A program made the translations under genes and the position numbers. Source: Rhodoferax sp. (GTDB taxonomy: Bacteria; Pseudomonadota; Gammaproteobacteria; Burkholderiales; Burkholderiaceae_C). Taken from it: a stretch of 43,052 nt of DNA. Where the stretch lies: the NCBI GenBank assembly GCA_030685025.1, contig JAUXWC010000121.1, forward strand, positions 1 through 43,052, read 5' to 3'. This document shows, piece after piece, positions 26,216-35,627 of the stretch. Under the pieces are notes generated by a model. The model was not told where the DNA came from. It saw only the letters and a list, made by a program, of their open reading frames with translations, and ran no database searches. The number at the start of each line of letters is the position of its first letter. Within the stretch, counting starts at the first letter, position 1.

Positions 26216-27109
26216 ATGTCCATTCTGATCAACAAAGACACCAAAGTCATCACCCAGGGCATCACCGGCAAAACCGGCCAGTTCCATACCGAAAAGTGCC
26301 AGGAATACGCCAATGGCAAGAACTGCTTTGTCGCTGGCGTGAACCCCAAGAAGGCCGGCGAGAAGATCTTTGATATTCCAATCTACGCCTCGGTGAAAGA
26401 AGCCGCTGGCCAGACCGGCGCCACCGTTTCCGTCATCTACGTGCCCCCGGCAGGTGCCGCCGCTGCCATTTGGGAAGCGGTCGAGGCCGAACTCGACTTG
26501 GCGATCTGTATCACCGAGGGCATTCCGGTACGGGACATGCTGGAAGTGCGCAACCGGATGAAGGCCAAAGAGGCTGCTGGCGGCAAGAAGACCTTGCTCC
26601 TGGGTCCGAATTGTCCCGGTCTGATCACACCAGATGAGATCAAGATCGGCATCATGCCCGGCCACATCCACCGCAAGGGTCGCATTGGCGTGGTCTCGCG
26701 CTCCGGCACGCTCACCTATGAAGCGGTGGCGCAGTTGACCGAGATTGGACTGGGGCAGTCCAGCGCCGTGGGTATTGGCGGCGACCCCATCAACGGTCTC
26801 AAGCACATCGACGTGATGCGCTTGTTCAATGACGATCCCGACACCGATGCGGTGATCATGATCGGTGAGATTGGTGGACCCGACGAGGCCGAGGCGGCCC
26901 GCTGGTGCCAGGCCAACATGCGCAAACCCATTGTTGGCTTCATTGCGGGCGTCACGGCCCCGGCTGGCAAGCGCATGGGCCACGCTGGCGCGCTGATTTC
27001 AGGCGGTGCCGATACGGCTGACGCCAAACTGGCCGTGATGGAGGAGTGTGGCTTCAAGGTCACCCGCAATCCGTCCGAGATGGCCAAATTGCTCAAGGCC
27101 CTGCTGTAG
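26216..27109 (+). CDS. sucD: Succinyl-CoA synthetase alpha subunit
   Basis: A 297-residue alpha subunit. The CoA-binding domain has ITQGITGKTGQFHTEKCQEY and VSVIYVPPAGAAAAIWEA. LLGPNCPGLITPDEIKIGIM and SRSGTLTYEAV also match. The phosphorylated histidine is in GKRMGHAGALISGG. It forms the catalytic heteromer with SucC. ATG 26216 has an AAGGAAA ribosome-binding site and follows sucC by 17 bases. Overlapping hairpins lie just after its stop. Confidence 0.97.
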   Translation: MSILINKDTKVITQGITGKTGQFHTEKCQEYANGKNCFVAGVNPKKAGEKIFDIPIYASVKEAAGQTGATVSVIYVPPAGAAAAIWEAVEAELDLAICITEGIPVRDMLEVRNRMKAKEAAGGKKTLLLGPNCPGLITPDEIKIGIMPGHIHRKGRIGVVSRSGTLTYEAVAQLTEIGLGQSSAVGIGGDPINGLKHIDVMRLFNDDPDTDAVIMIGEIGGPDEAEAARWCQANMRKPIVGFIAGVTAPAGKRMGHAGALISGGADTADAKLAVMEECGFKVTRNPSEMAKLLKALL

Positions 27110-27114
27110 GCGGG

Positions 27115-27140
27115 CCGCCACGTGGCGGTACAGCACCGCC
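27115..27140 (+). terminator. Overlapping hairpins after sucD
   Basis: A 14-base perfect palindrome, CCGCCACGTGGCGG (27115-27128), overlaps a second stem, GGCGGT / ACCGCC with a 5-base loop (27124-27140). They begin five bases after the sucD stop. No long T-run follows, so the efficiency as an intrinsic terminator is uncertain. Confidence 0.45.
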
Positions 27141-27303
27141 AAATTCGCGTGCATCACGAGGCCGCCGCAGCGCCACCTCGTGACACCCGTGTACGCATTG
27201 TCACGACTGTGGTGACGACGTTGCAGGGCTACACTTTCGGTTAAGAGTTAGCAGCTGATCGGCCATGAGCGCTGCTTGCATTGACTGGATTGGAGATACG
27301 CAG

Positions 27304-28017
27304 ATGGAAATGCTGCAAAGCGCTGATTTCTGGATCGCCGTCGGGCAGATCATCATGATCGACATCCTGCTCGGTGGCGACAATGCCGTGGTCATCGCGC
27401 TCGCATGCCGACAGTTACCTGCGCACCAGCGCACCAAGGGCATTCTTTGGGGCACTGCTGGTGCAATCGTGCTGCGGGTGATACTGATTGCGTTTGCACT
27501 CACCCTGCTGCAAGTACCTTATTTGAAGCTGATCGGCGCGGCCTTGCTGATTTGGATCGGCGTCAAGCTTCTGGTTCCACAGGACGAGGACGGGCATGCC
27601 AGTATCCGAGGTAGTGACAAACTCTGGGCCGCAGTCAAGACGGTCATCGTGGCGGACCTGGTGATGAGCATCGACAATGTTATCGCCATCGCAGGGGCAG
27701 CGACCGGGGCCGACACCTCGCACCAACTGCCACTGGTTATCTTCGGCCTGTTGGTCAGTATTCCCATCATCATTGGCGGCAGTCAGCTAGTGCTCAAGCT
27801 GATGGACCGGTTTCCGGTCATCATCACCATTGGCGGCATGCTGCTTGGCTGGATTGCCGGAACCATGGCACACAGCGATCCCGCCGTGCTGCAGTGGCTG
27901 CCCCAAACCAAGGTCTGGAACTATGGACTGGGCGGGGCAGGGGCTCTGTTGGTGTTCGCGGTGGGCAAACTGATGGCCGGTCGCGCATCGGACCCCCCCG
28001 AGGCGGCCGACCGCTGA
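27304..28017 (+). CDS. TerC-family integral membrane protein
   Basis: A 237-residue membrane protein with about seven transmembrane segments. It has the two acidic TerC signatures, IDILLGGDNAVVIALA and ADLVMSIDNVIAIAGA, whose aspartates lie within membrane helices. Members are linked to manganese export, tellurite resistance or metalation of exported proteins. I chose ATG 27304 because TTGGAGA lies eight bases upstream and the first helix starts right after; ATG 27265 would add 13 untypical residues. I looked for a yybP-ykoY manganese riboswitch in the 190-base upstream gap and did not find its conserved core. Confidence 0.88.
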   Translation: MEMLQSADFWIAVGQIIMIDILLGGDNAVVIALACRQLPAHQRTKGILWGTAGAIVLRVILIAFALTLLQVPYLKLIGAALLIWIGVKLLVPQDEDGHASIRGSDKLWAAVKTVIVADLVMSIDNVIAIAGAATGADTSHQLPLVIFGLLVSIPIIIGGSQLVLKLMDRFPVIITIGGMLLGWIAGTMAHSDPAVLQWLPQTKVWNYGLGGAGALLVFAVGKLMAGRASDPPEAADR

Positions 28018-28125
28018 GCGCAAGAGCCGTGCGCGCGACAGGTCGTTGGGGCAAAAAAAGACATTCGCGCGTGAACAAGTCCCTTGTCGCGGTGTGCGGG
28101 GTCTGCTAACGTCGCAACTTCGTAG

Positions 28126-28170
28126 CAACCATTGAACTGTCGCGTACCGGAGCGTCCGTGGCAATGGTTG
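28126..28170 (+). promoter_or_regulatory. Inverted repeat in the leader of the kinase operon
   Basis: CAACCATTG (28126-28134) and CAATGGTTG (28162-28170) are perfect 9-base arms around a 27-base GC-rich centre. They lie about 40-80 bases upstream of the GTG start of the CHASE2 kinase gene. It could be an operator pair or a leader stem-loop. No other gene is in this 190-base gap. Confidence 0.4.
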
Positions 28171-28207
28171 TCCACACGCAGATTGGTATACGGGGCGAAG
28201 GCGGCAC

Positions 28208-31006
28208 GTGGCAGTTTCTCCAACATTCAAGAAGAGTCGATTTTGGCGTGCTGATTGGTTCGCAGGACTGTTGATGGTCCTGGCGGTTCTCGTACTCCAC
28301 AATGTCACTGATCTCTTCGACACACTGGAGCGGCGTTTTTACGACTTCGCCAGTACCAGCACCGCGCGCCAGCCGTCGGATCGAATCGCCGTCATAGCGA
28401 TTGATGACCAAAGCATCGACAACATCGGCAGGTGGCCCTGGCCGCGCGACGTCCATGCCAAGCTGATTGACCAGTTGGCTGCGGCCAAAACCAAAGTCAT
28501 TGTTCACTCGGCTTTTTTCTTTGAGCCGCAGGTCGACCGAGGATTGACCTTCATCCGCAAGATGAAAGGCGTGCTGGCCACTCCGAACGATCCTTCGCAG
28601 GCGGTCGGCGGGCCGCTTGAGGAGCAGTTGCTTAGAGTTATTACCGAGGCCGAGACGGCGCTGGATACCGATGCCATGTTGGCGCGCAGCATGAAGAGCG
28701 CGGGCAATGTGTTGATCCCATCTTTCTTCGTGCTGGGCGAGCCGGCAGGCAATGCGGACAACGCTTTACCCGGCTTCGCCTTGAGAAGCGCATTCGACGA
28801 GAGCAAGGGCTACTCGGTACCGGCGACACGCGCGCAACAACCCATTGATGTCATCGGCGCCGCAGCGGCGGGCGTGGGACACCTGAACCCGTGGCCGGAC
28901 GGGGACGGGGCGGTGCGCTCCGAGGCACTGTTGGTCAACTACTACGGCAAAGCCGTGCCGTCCCTGTCCTTGCTGGCGGCGATCAAGAGCCTCAACTTGT
29001 CGTCCACCGACGTCAAGTTCAATGTGGGTGAGTCGGTGCAGATTGGCAAACTGCGTATCAAGACCGACGATGCGGCCATCATGCGCCCTCAGTTCTACAA
29101 GAGCCGCGACGGCAAGCCCGCGTTTGCCGTGGACTCTTTCTACGATGTGCTCACTGGCAAGATCCCGGCTGCGAAATACGCTGGCAAGATTGTCATCATC
29201 GGCGGCACCGCTGCTGGCGTAGGCACTCACTTTCCAGTTCCTGGGCACCCTTCGCTGACCCCGGCAGAAACGATGGCGCACGTCACGTCGAGTATCCTGA
29301 GCGAGCATTTCATCGTCCAACCGGCGTGGGGTGGCATCGGTCTGATCGGGATTGTCCTGCTGATTGTTGCTTACCTGCTGCTCGGATTGCCGCGCCTGCC
29401 GGCGGGGGCGGCGGCGGTGGTCACGCTGTTTGTGTTTGTGGCGCTGTTGGGCACCGAATTCGGGATGTTGTCCGGCGCTGCGGTGTGGCTCAAATTGGTG
29501 TTCCCCGCGGGTCTGCTGGTGATCGGCCACCTCGCGCTGACCACCAAGCGGTTCTTGATGACCGAGGCCGGCAAGGTGAAGGCAGACGAGGAGTCCGCCG
29601 AAACCAACCGCATGATGGGCCTGGCCCTGCAGGGGCAAGGCCAGCTTGATATGGCGTTCGACCGATTTCGCCGCGTGCCCATGGACGAGCCCGTGATGGG
29701 CAATCTATACAGTCTGGCGCTGGATTTCGAGCGCAAACGCCAGTTCAACAAGGCGCAGGCGGTGTACGAGCACATGGCTGCCTACAACAAAGACTACAAG
29801 GACTTGAAGACCAAGCTCAATCGCGTCAAGAACCTGTCCGAGACGGTCATGTTGGGTGGTGGCGGTTCACACGCGGGCGGCACCATGCTGCTGGACGGGG
29901 GTGCGGTTGCCAAGCCCATGTTGGGGCGCTACCAGATCGACAAGGAGCTTGGCAAGGGTGCCATGGGGGTGGTGTACCTCGGCAAGGATCCCAAGATCGG
30001 TCGCGTGGTGGCGATCAAGACCATGGCATTGAGCGAAGAGTTCGACGGTGATGAACTGGTCGATGCCAGAGAGCGGTTCTTCCGCGAGGCCGAGACGGCG
30101 GGGCGCCTTCAGCATCAGAACATTGTGACGATCTTCGATGCCGGCGAAGAGCATGACCTGGCGTATATCGCCATGGAATTCCTTAAGGGCAAGGATCTGG
30201 TTGACTATTGCCGCGACGGACACCTGCTCCCGGTGCCCAAGGTGCTGTCGATCGTCGCACGCGTGGCCGAAGCGTTGGCCTATGCACATCGACAAAACGT
30301 GGTGCACCGCGACATCAAGCCTGCCAACATCATGTATGAGGTGGACAGCGATACGGTCAAGGTGACGGATTTTGGAATTGCTCGGATCACCGATTCCAGC
30401 AAGACCAAGACCGGGCTGGTGTTGGGAACACCCAGTTTCATGTCACCTGAGCAATTGGCGGGCAAGAAGGTGGACGGGCGATCTGATCTGTACTCGCTGG
30501 CGGTGATGATGTTTCAGATGCTTACCGGCGTGCTGCCCTTTCGCGGGGACTCCATGGCGGAGTTGATGTACAAGATCGCCAATGACCCGGCGCCCGACAT
30601 CCGAGCGATTCGAAAGGAGTTGCCCCAAAGCTTGGCCAAGCTGGTCGCGTTTTCGCTTAGCAAACGTCCAGAAGCGCGTTACCAGAGCGGTGAACAGTTC
30701 GCGGCGGACCTACGCATTGTCATCGCCGCGCTGCTCGACAAGCCGACGCCCGAGCAAGCGGCGCGACCGAACGTTCAGGGCCCGACCAGCCCGCCGGCCA
30801 GTCACAAGACGGCGGTTTTCGCCGCCACCGTGCCTGGGCTAAGCTTGGATATGATGCGCTCTGGAGACAAGAGCCAGGACAAGGATGCCGGTTTTGCGGC
30901 CACCGTGCCCGGCTTCCCGGCTGGACCAGTCAAGCCAGCGCCGCCGCGCGGCGCCGCGATCAAGCCGGAAGGCTCGAATCGCGGCGGCGCGGATATCGAG
31001 ATATAG
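28208..31006 (+). CDS. CHASE2-domain transmembrane Ser/Thr protein kinase
   Basis: A 932-residue receptor kinase. An N-terminal transmembrane segment (WFAGLLMVLAVLVLHNV) is followed by an extracytoplasmic CHASE2 sensor (about 40-375; IAVIAIDDQSIDNIGRWPWP is the typical opening). Two or three membrane helices (about 378-460) and a short TPR-like helical linker (about 470-545) come next. The kinase domain (about 572-835) has a glycine loop LGKGAMGVVYLGK, VAIKTM, catalytic VVHRDIKPANI, DFGIAR and LGTPSFMSPEQLAGKKVDGRSD. The tail has two FAATVPG motifs (871-877 and 896-902). Start is GTG 28208. It heads a six-gene signalling cassette and is followed by its likely phosphatase. The sensed signal is unknown. 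Confidence 0.93.
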   Translation: MAVSPTFKKSRFWRADWFAGLLMVLAVLVLHNVTDLFDTLERRFYDFASTSTARQPSDRIAVIAIDDQSIDNIGRWPWPRDVHAKLIDQLAAAKTKVIVHSAFFFEPQVDRGLTFIRKMKGVLATPNDPSQAVGGPLEEQLLRVITEAETALDTDAMLARSMKSAGNVLIPSFFVLGEPAGNADNALPGFALRSAFDESKGYSVPATRAQQPIDVIGAAAAGVGHLNPWPDGDGAVRSEALLVNYYGKAVPSLSLLAAIKSLNLSSTDVKFNVGESVQIGKLRIKTDDAAIMRPQFYKSRDGKPAFAVDSFYDVLTGKIPAAKYAGKIVIIGGTAAGVGTHFPVPGHPSLTPAETMAHVTSSILSEHFIVQPAWGGIGLIGIVLLIVAYLLLGLPRLPAGAAAVVTLFVFVALLGTEFGMLSGAAVWLKLVFPAGLLVIGHLALTTKRFLMTEAGKVKADEESAETNRMMGLALQGQGQLDMAFDRFRRVPMDEPVMGNLYSLALDFERKRQFNKAQAVYEHMAAYNKDYKDLKTKLNRVKNLSETVMLGGGGSHAGGTMLLDGGAVAKPMLGRYQIDKELGKGAMGVVYLGKDPKIGRVVAIKTMALSEEFDGDELVDARERFFREAETAGRLQHQNIVTIFDAGEEHDLAYIAMEFLKGKDLVDYCRDGHLLPVPKVLSIVARVAEALAYAHRQNVVHRDIKPANIMYEVDSDTVKVTDFGIARITDSSKTKTGLVLGTPSFMSPEQLAGKKVDGRSDLYSLAVMMFQMLTGVLPFRGDSMAELMYKIANDPAPDIRAIRKELPQSLAKLVAFSLSKRPEARYQSGEQFAADLRIVIAALLDKPTPEQAARPNVQGPTSPPASHKTAVFAATVPGLSLDMMRSGDKSQDKDAGFAATVPGFPAGPVKPAPPRGAAIKPEGSNRGGADIEI

Positions 31007-31016
31007 CCTTACAAAG

Positions 31017-31802
31017 ATGATCTTTACCTTTTGCGCCAAAACTGACCCGGGTCGAGCCAGAGACAATAACGAGGACTCCGCTGCGTTCGACGAGGGCGTG
31101 CGCTTGGGCGTCCTGGCCGACGGCATGGGCGGCTATAACGCCGGTGAGATTGCCAGCGGCATGGCTACGGCCTTTATCAAATCCGAGCTTAGTCGCTGGT
31201 TGGCCGAGGCTGGCCGATCTGCCAGTGTCCGTGAAGTTCGGCGAGCGATGGAGATTTGCGTCGACAACGCCAATCTTTCCATCTTCAATGCGGCCAATTC
31301 CAATCCGCATTACGCCGGCATGGGTACCACGCTGGTGGTGAGCGTTTTTCAGGACAGTCGGCTGCTGTTGGGGCACATCGGGGACTCCCGGTGCTATCGG
31401 TACCGGGGCGGTGAATTGGTTCAAATTACCAAGGATCACTCGCTACTTCAGGAGCAGATTGACGCTGGTCTGCTGACCCCTGCGCAGGCCGCGCTGTCAT
31501 CCAACAAGAACTTGGTCACCCGCGCCCTGGGTGTGGAGGATGGGGTGATGCTGGAACTCAATGAGCATCATGTCGAGGTCGGTGACCTGTATTTGATGTG
31601 TTCCGATGGCTTGTCCGACATGATTGACGACGCCACGATTGCTCGAATCATCCAGGGCGACGAGACGCTGGAGCACCGGTCCGAACTGCTGATTGCCGCC
31701 GCCAATGAGAATGGGGGACGGGACAATATTACAGTTATGTTGGTACAAGTTACCGCCGAGTTGGAAAAGCGCGGTTTAATATCCAGACTGCTTGGAAAGT
31801 AG
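31017..31802 (+). CDS. PP2C-family Ser/Thr protein phosphatase
   Basis: A 261-residue PPM/PP2C phosphatase with all metal-binding motifs: RARDNNEDSAAF, LGVLADGMGGYNAGEIAS, MGTTLVVSVF, LLLGHIGDSRCYRYR, LMCSDGLSDMID and GGRDNITVMLVQV. It is soluble and should reverse phosphorylation by the kinase encoded 10 bases upstream. ATG 31017 starts the fold; the frame is open upstream but those codons overlap the kinase gene and do not resemble the family. The FHA gene follows 48 bases downstream. Confidence 0.93.
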   Translation: MIFTFCAKTDPGRARDNNEDSAAFDEGVRLGVLADGMGGYNAGEIASGMATAFIKSELSRWLAEAGRSASVREVRRAMEICVDNANLSIFNAANSNPHYAGMGTTLVVSVFQDSRLLLGHIGDSRCYRYRGGELVQITKDHSLLQEQIDAGLLTPAQAALSSNKNLVTRALGVEDGVMLELNEHHVEVGDLYLMCSDGLSDMIDDATIARIIQGDETLEHRSELLIAAANENGGRDNITVMLVQVTAELEKRGLISRLLGK

Positions 31803-31850
31803 TAACCTCATGCATTCCCCAGAATCTAATTACAGGAACAGGAGCCGGTC

Positions 31851-32522
31851 ATGCCGAAAATGATCGTATCGATCGACGGAGTGGTTATCAAGGAAGTCCA
31901 GTTGACCAAGGACCGGACCACCTTGGGTCGGCGGCCGTACAACGATATCGTGATCGACAATCTGGCGGTCAGTGGAGAGCATGCGGTTCTACAGATGAAC
32001 GGCAATGAGGTGTATCTGGAGGACCTCAACAGTACCAACGGTACTTACGTCAATGGCAAGGCCATCAAGAAGCAACTGTTGCAGAGTGGCGACAGTATTG
32101 AGGTCGGCAAGTATCGCATCAAGTACGAAACCGACTCCGCGCCTGGTTACGAAAAAACCATGATTTTCAAGCCCGGATCCGGCGCCCTGGGTCCGATTTC
32201 CAGCGCACGGCCCTCTGATTTCCAGCCCAGTCTGTCCGGCGATTCGACTGGCCTGGCGGTCGTTCAGGCGGCAATCAAGGTGTTGTCTGGTGCAGCGGCC
32301 GGACGCGAAGTGCCATTGACCAAAGTGGTTACAACCATCGGCAAGCCCGGTGTCGCGGTGGCTGCCATTACGCGGCGCCAACAGGCCTTCGTCGTCCACC
32401 ATGTCGAAGGCGTTGCCAAGCCCACGCTGAACGGTTTACCGGTGGGTGCCGACCCCGTGTCACTGAAGAACGGCGATGTGATTGAGTTGGCCGGAACACA
32501 GATGCAATTTATCCACAGCTAG
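31851..32522 (+). CDS. FHA-domain protein
   Basis: A 223-residue protein. The N-terminal FHA domain (about 1-95) is canonical: TTLGRRPYNDIVIDNLAVSG, then EHAVLQM and LNSTNGTYVNG, with the Arg, Ser, His and Asn residues that bind phosphothreonine. A linker rich in Ser, Gly and Pro follows. The C-terminal part (about 140-223) is a second, degenerate FHA-like fold (TTIGKPGVAVAAITRRQQAF, PTLNGLPV) that lacks the full binding set. ATG 31851 has an AGGAG site. Position after kinase and phosphatase makes it the probable reader of kinase-made phosphothreonine. Confidence 0.92.
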   Translation: MPKMIVSIDGVVIKEVQLTKDRTTLGRRPYNDIVIDNLAVSGEHAVLQMNGNEVYLEDLNSTNGTYVNGKAIKKQLLQSGDSIEVGKYRIKYETDSAPGYEKTMIFKPGSGALGPISSARPSDFQPSLSGDSTGLAVVQAAIKVLSGAAAGREVPLTKVVTTIGKPGVAVAAITRRQQAFVVHHVEGVAKPTLNGLPVGADPVSLKNGDVIELAGTQMQFIHS

Positions 32523-32576
32523 GGGCATGCGCCCGAGCCTGCTGGCTACTATCAGGCGATTGGGCTGCGGGGCGCC

Positions 32577-34826
32577 ATGGATGCCGTTCTAAAGCACTGG
32601 CGCCGCATTGCGGTGACCCTGCTGCCCTTGGTATTCGCGCTGCTGCATGCCGCGGGCGCCGTCCGAATCGACGTACTCCAGCGCCTGGAGGACATCATTT
32701 ACGACGCCCGACTGCGCGCCACCATGCCGGGCACGCTGGACGAGCGAATCATCATCGTCGATATTGACGAGGCTAGCCTCGCGGAGTTGGGCCGTTGGCC
32801 GTGGAGCCGCAACAAGCTCGCCGCACTCACAAATGAGCTTTTTGATCGCCAACAAATTGCCTTGCTCGGCTTCGATGTGGTGTTTGCGGAGCCGGATGAC
32901 AGTTCCGGGCTGAAGCAACTATCACGCTTGTCACAGAACGAGTTCCGCGACTTTGCGGCCTTCGGCGAGAAGCTCGACGCGCTACGTGGGTCACTTGACT
33001 ACGATGTCATGTTCGCCACGGCATTGCGCGGGCACCCCGTCGTACTTGGCTACTACGCGACCAGCGACCGCGAGGGTCGGACTTCGGGCACTCTGCCAGC
33101 GCCGGTGATGGTGCAGAACGCTTTGCTGGGTCGTGCGCCGGTGTTTACTTCCTTCAATGGTTACGGTGCCAACATCGAACCTTTGGCCCGCGCCGCACCG
33201 GTGGCTGGATTCTTCAACACGATCGCCGAAGTCGATGGGGTGGTTCGCACTATTCCCTTGATCGCTGAAGTCAACGGCGAATTCCACGAATCCCTGTCCT
33301 TGGCCATGTTTCGCATGCTCGCGGGTTCACCGGCGGTAGCTGCGGAGTTCTCACGGGAGCGTTATCTCAGTCGCAATGCACACGGCCTTGAAAATATCTT
33401 GCTCAGTCAGGGCGGTCGGGTTCATGCGATTCCAGTTGACCGGCGCGGCGCGATTCTGATTCCCTACCGCGGCCCAGGCGGCGTCAAGGGGGGGTCGTTT
33501 CGCTATGTGTCGGCTGCCGATGTGTTGGCAAGACGGATACCTGAGGGCAGCCTGAAGGGGAAAACGGTTCTACTGGGTACCACCGCTCCCGGATTGCTTG
33601 ATCTGCGCACCACGCCAGTCGGCCAGGCTTACCCCGGTGTGGAGGCCAATGCGAACGTGCTGTCCGGTCTGCTCGACAACCGTGTCTTCGTGACCCCGGA
33701 TTACGCTCTGGGCTATGAAGTCGCGATTCTGATGCTGGCTGGGTTGTTGTTGGCGGTGGCATTGCCGCTGGTGTCCGCGCCGCGCGCCGTGATGCTCAGC
33801 GTGGCGGTGGTCCTGGCGGTGATCGCCCTGAACTTCTGGCTGTACGGCGCCCATCGCCTGGTGTTGCCCCTGGCTTCGGCGCTGGTGATGGTTGTCACCG
33901 CGTTCGCGTTGAACATGAGTTATGGCTATTTCGTGGAAAGCCGCTCGAAGAGGGAACTGGCGCATTTGTTCGGAACCTACGTGCCGCCCGAGTTGGTTGA
34001 CGAGATGGTCAAGGATCCGGACAGCTACAGCATGATGGCCCGCAACAAGGACATGACCGTCATGTTTTGCGACATGCGCGGCTTCACGAAACTCTCTGAA
34101 CATCTGGAGCCAACGCAGTTGCAGGAGCTGCTGAACAGTGTCTTCAGTCGCCTGACCCAAGTGATCCGCGCCAATCGAGGCACGATCGACAAGTACATGG
34201 GTGACTGTGTCATGGCATTTTGGGGTGCTCCGGTGGAGACATCAGAGCATCCCTACCTGGCGGTCAAGACCGCAATGGAAATCGCCCAATCGGTTCGGGC
34301 GTTGAATCAGGAGCATCTCGCCAAGGGCTTGCCCGAAATCGGCATTGGGGTGGGCGTCAATACCGGCACCATGTGTGTGGGCGACATGGGCTCTGATATC
34401 CGTCGCGCGTACACGGTGATTGGCGATGCAGTCAACCTGGGCTCGCGCCTCGAAGGATTGTCCAAGGTCTATGCGGTGGACGCCGTGGTCAGCGAAGCCA
34501 CGCGCATGCGGGTGCCGCAGGTCGCATGGGCGGAATTGGACAAGGTCCGCGTCAAGGGCAAGGACCAAGCCGTTTCGATCTATTGCCCGATTGCGCTTGC
34601 GCATGAGTTGTCGGCCGAACAGGCCAAGGAAATCAAGACCTGGACTTCGTTCCTGAAGGCCTACCGGGCCCAAGACTGGGAGCAGTCTGACAACCTGATG
34701 CTCAATCTATTGCGAATGAACGCGAAAAAGTACCTATACCAGCTCTATTCCGAGCGCGTCGCCTCTATGCGCCTGTTGCCCTTTGATCCAAAATGGGACG
34801 GTGCAACGAATTTTGAAACGAAGTGA
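32577..34826 (+). CDS. CHASE2-domain class III adenylate/guanylate cyclase
   Basis: A 749-residue membrane cyclase. An N-terminal transmembrane helix is followed by a CHASE2 sensor (about 45-385; IIIVDIDEASLAELGRWPWS) related to that of the kinase at the head of the cassette, then three membrane helices (about 385-460). The class III catalytic domain is at about 495-675: MTVMFCDMRGFTKLSEHL (first metal aspartate), GTIDKYMGDCVMAFWGAP (second aspartate), and IGDAVNLGSRLEGLSKVY with the transition-state Asn/Arg. The domain resembles bacterial adenylate cyclases, but ATP versus GTP preference is not certain. The next gene, a cyclic-nucleotide phosphodiesterase-like protein, fits as its off switch. 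Confidence 0.92.
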   Translation: MDAVLKHWRRIAVTLLPLVFALLHAAGAVRIDVLQRLEDIIYDARLRATMPGTLDERIIIVDIDEASLAELGRWPWSRNKLAALTNELFDRQQIALLGFDVVFAEPDDSSGLKQLSRLSQNEFRDFAAFGEKLDALRGSLDYDVMFATALRGHPVVLGYYATSDREGRTSGTLPAPVMVQNALLGRAPVFTSFNGYGANIEPLARAAPVAGFFNTIAEVDGVVRTIPLIAEVNGEFHESLSLAMFRMLAGSPAVAAEFSRERYLSRNAHGLENILLSQGGRVHAIPVDRRGAILIPYRGPGGVKGGSFRYVSAADVLARRIPEGSLKGKTVLLGTTAPGLLDLRTTPVGQAYPGVEANANVLSGLLDNRVFVTPDYALGYEVAILMLAGLLLAVALPLVSAPRAVMLSVAVVLAVIALNFWLYGAHRLVLPLASALVMVVTAFALNMSYGYFVESRSKRELAHLFGTYVPPELVDEMVKDPDSYSMMARNKDMTVMFCDMRGFTKLSEHLEPTQLQELLNSVFSRLTQVIRANRGTIDKYMGDCVMAFWGAPVETSEHPYLAVKTAMEIAQSVRALNQEHLAKGLPEIGIGVGVNTGTMCVGDMGSDIRRAYTVIGDAVNLGSRLEGLSKVYAVDAVVSEATRMRVPQVAWAELDKVRVKGKDQAVSIYCPIALAHELSAEQAKEIKTWTSFLKAYRAQDWEQSDNLMLNLLRMNAKKYLYQLYSERVASMRLLPFDPKWDGATNFETK

Positions 34827-34835
34827 GGAGCGGCG

Positions 34836-35627
34836 ATGAAAGTACGTGTGCTGGGCTGCTCTGGCGCGATCGCGAAGGATTGCCGGACCACTTCGTTCCT
34901 GATTGACGATGATGTGTTGGTCGATGCGGGGACCGGCGTGGGAGATCTGACGCTTCAGGAAATGCGGCAAATCAACCACGTCATCCTGACGCACTCGCAT
35001 TTGGATCACATTGCTGCTTTGCCGTTGATGGTCGACACCATTGGCAGCAGCCGCGCCACACCCTTGCAGATTCATGCCCTGGCTGGGACGATCGAAGCAT
35101 TGAAGGTCCACGTTTTCAACGACATCATCTGGCCAGACTTCAGCCGCATCCCGGCGCCGGAGTCGCCGTTTGTGAGCTTTCACGAACACCGAGTGGGCCA
35201 GACCCTGCATATCACTGGCAAGGCAATCGAAGTATTGCCAGCGGTGCATACCGTGCCGGCTTGCGGCTACGCCATCACGACGGGCGGGGGCTGCTGGGTT
35301 TTCTCGGGTGACACTGAACGCAATCCCGCGTTTTGGCGGAGAATTAACCAGTTGGAGGTGGCCATGCTGGTGATCGAAACAGCGTTCAGCAACCGGGAGA
35401 AGGACCTGGCCAAGCGCAGTCTGCACCTGTCGCCCATGGTTCTGGCCGATGAACTTGACTTCATTGCCAAGGACAAACGCTACCCTATCTACATCACGCA
35501 TACCAAACCCGCCGAGACTGAAATGATCATGGCCGAAATCCAACGCTTTGACCAGACCGCCGTGACCGGACCCAATGTCACACATGACATTCGGTGGTTG
35601 CGCGCGGGGCAGGAGTTCATCCTGTGA
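34836..35627 (+). CDS. Metallo-beta-lactamase-fold 3',5'-cyclic-nucleotide phosphodiesterase-like protein
   Basis: A 263-residue hydrolase. It starts MKVRVLGCSGAIAKDCRTTS and has the dinuclear metal motif THSHLDHIAALPL, a further histidine in VLPAVHTVPACGYAI, the bridging aspartate in WVFSGDTERNPAFW, and a late histidine in ITHTKP. The pattern fits class II-type cyclic-nucleotide phosphodiesterases as in yeast PDE1. It lies nine bases after the cyclase gene, so it probably degrades the cyclase product. GTGA at its stop overlaps the start of the GspE-like gene. ATG 34836 follows a GAGGAGCGG site. Confidence 0.85.
   Translation: MKVRVLGCSGAIAKDCRTTSFLIDDDVLVDAGTGVGDLTLQEMRQINHVILTHSHLDHIAALPLMVDTIGSSRATPLQIHALAGTIEALKVHVFNDIIWPDFSRIPAPESPFVSFHEHRVGQTLHITGKAIEVLPAVHTVPACGYAITTGGGCWVFSGDTERNPAFWRRINQLEVAMLVIETAFSNREKDLAKRSLHLSPMVLADELDFIAKDKRYPIYITHTKPAETEMIMAEIQRFDQTAVTGPNVTHDIRWLRAGQEFIL

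Noticed and set aside
27110-27303. yybP-ykoY manganese riboswitch before the TerC-family gene
   Set aside because: I looked for the conserved core motifs and did not find them; only GC-rich hairpins near the sucD stop are visible.
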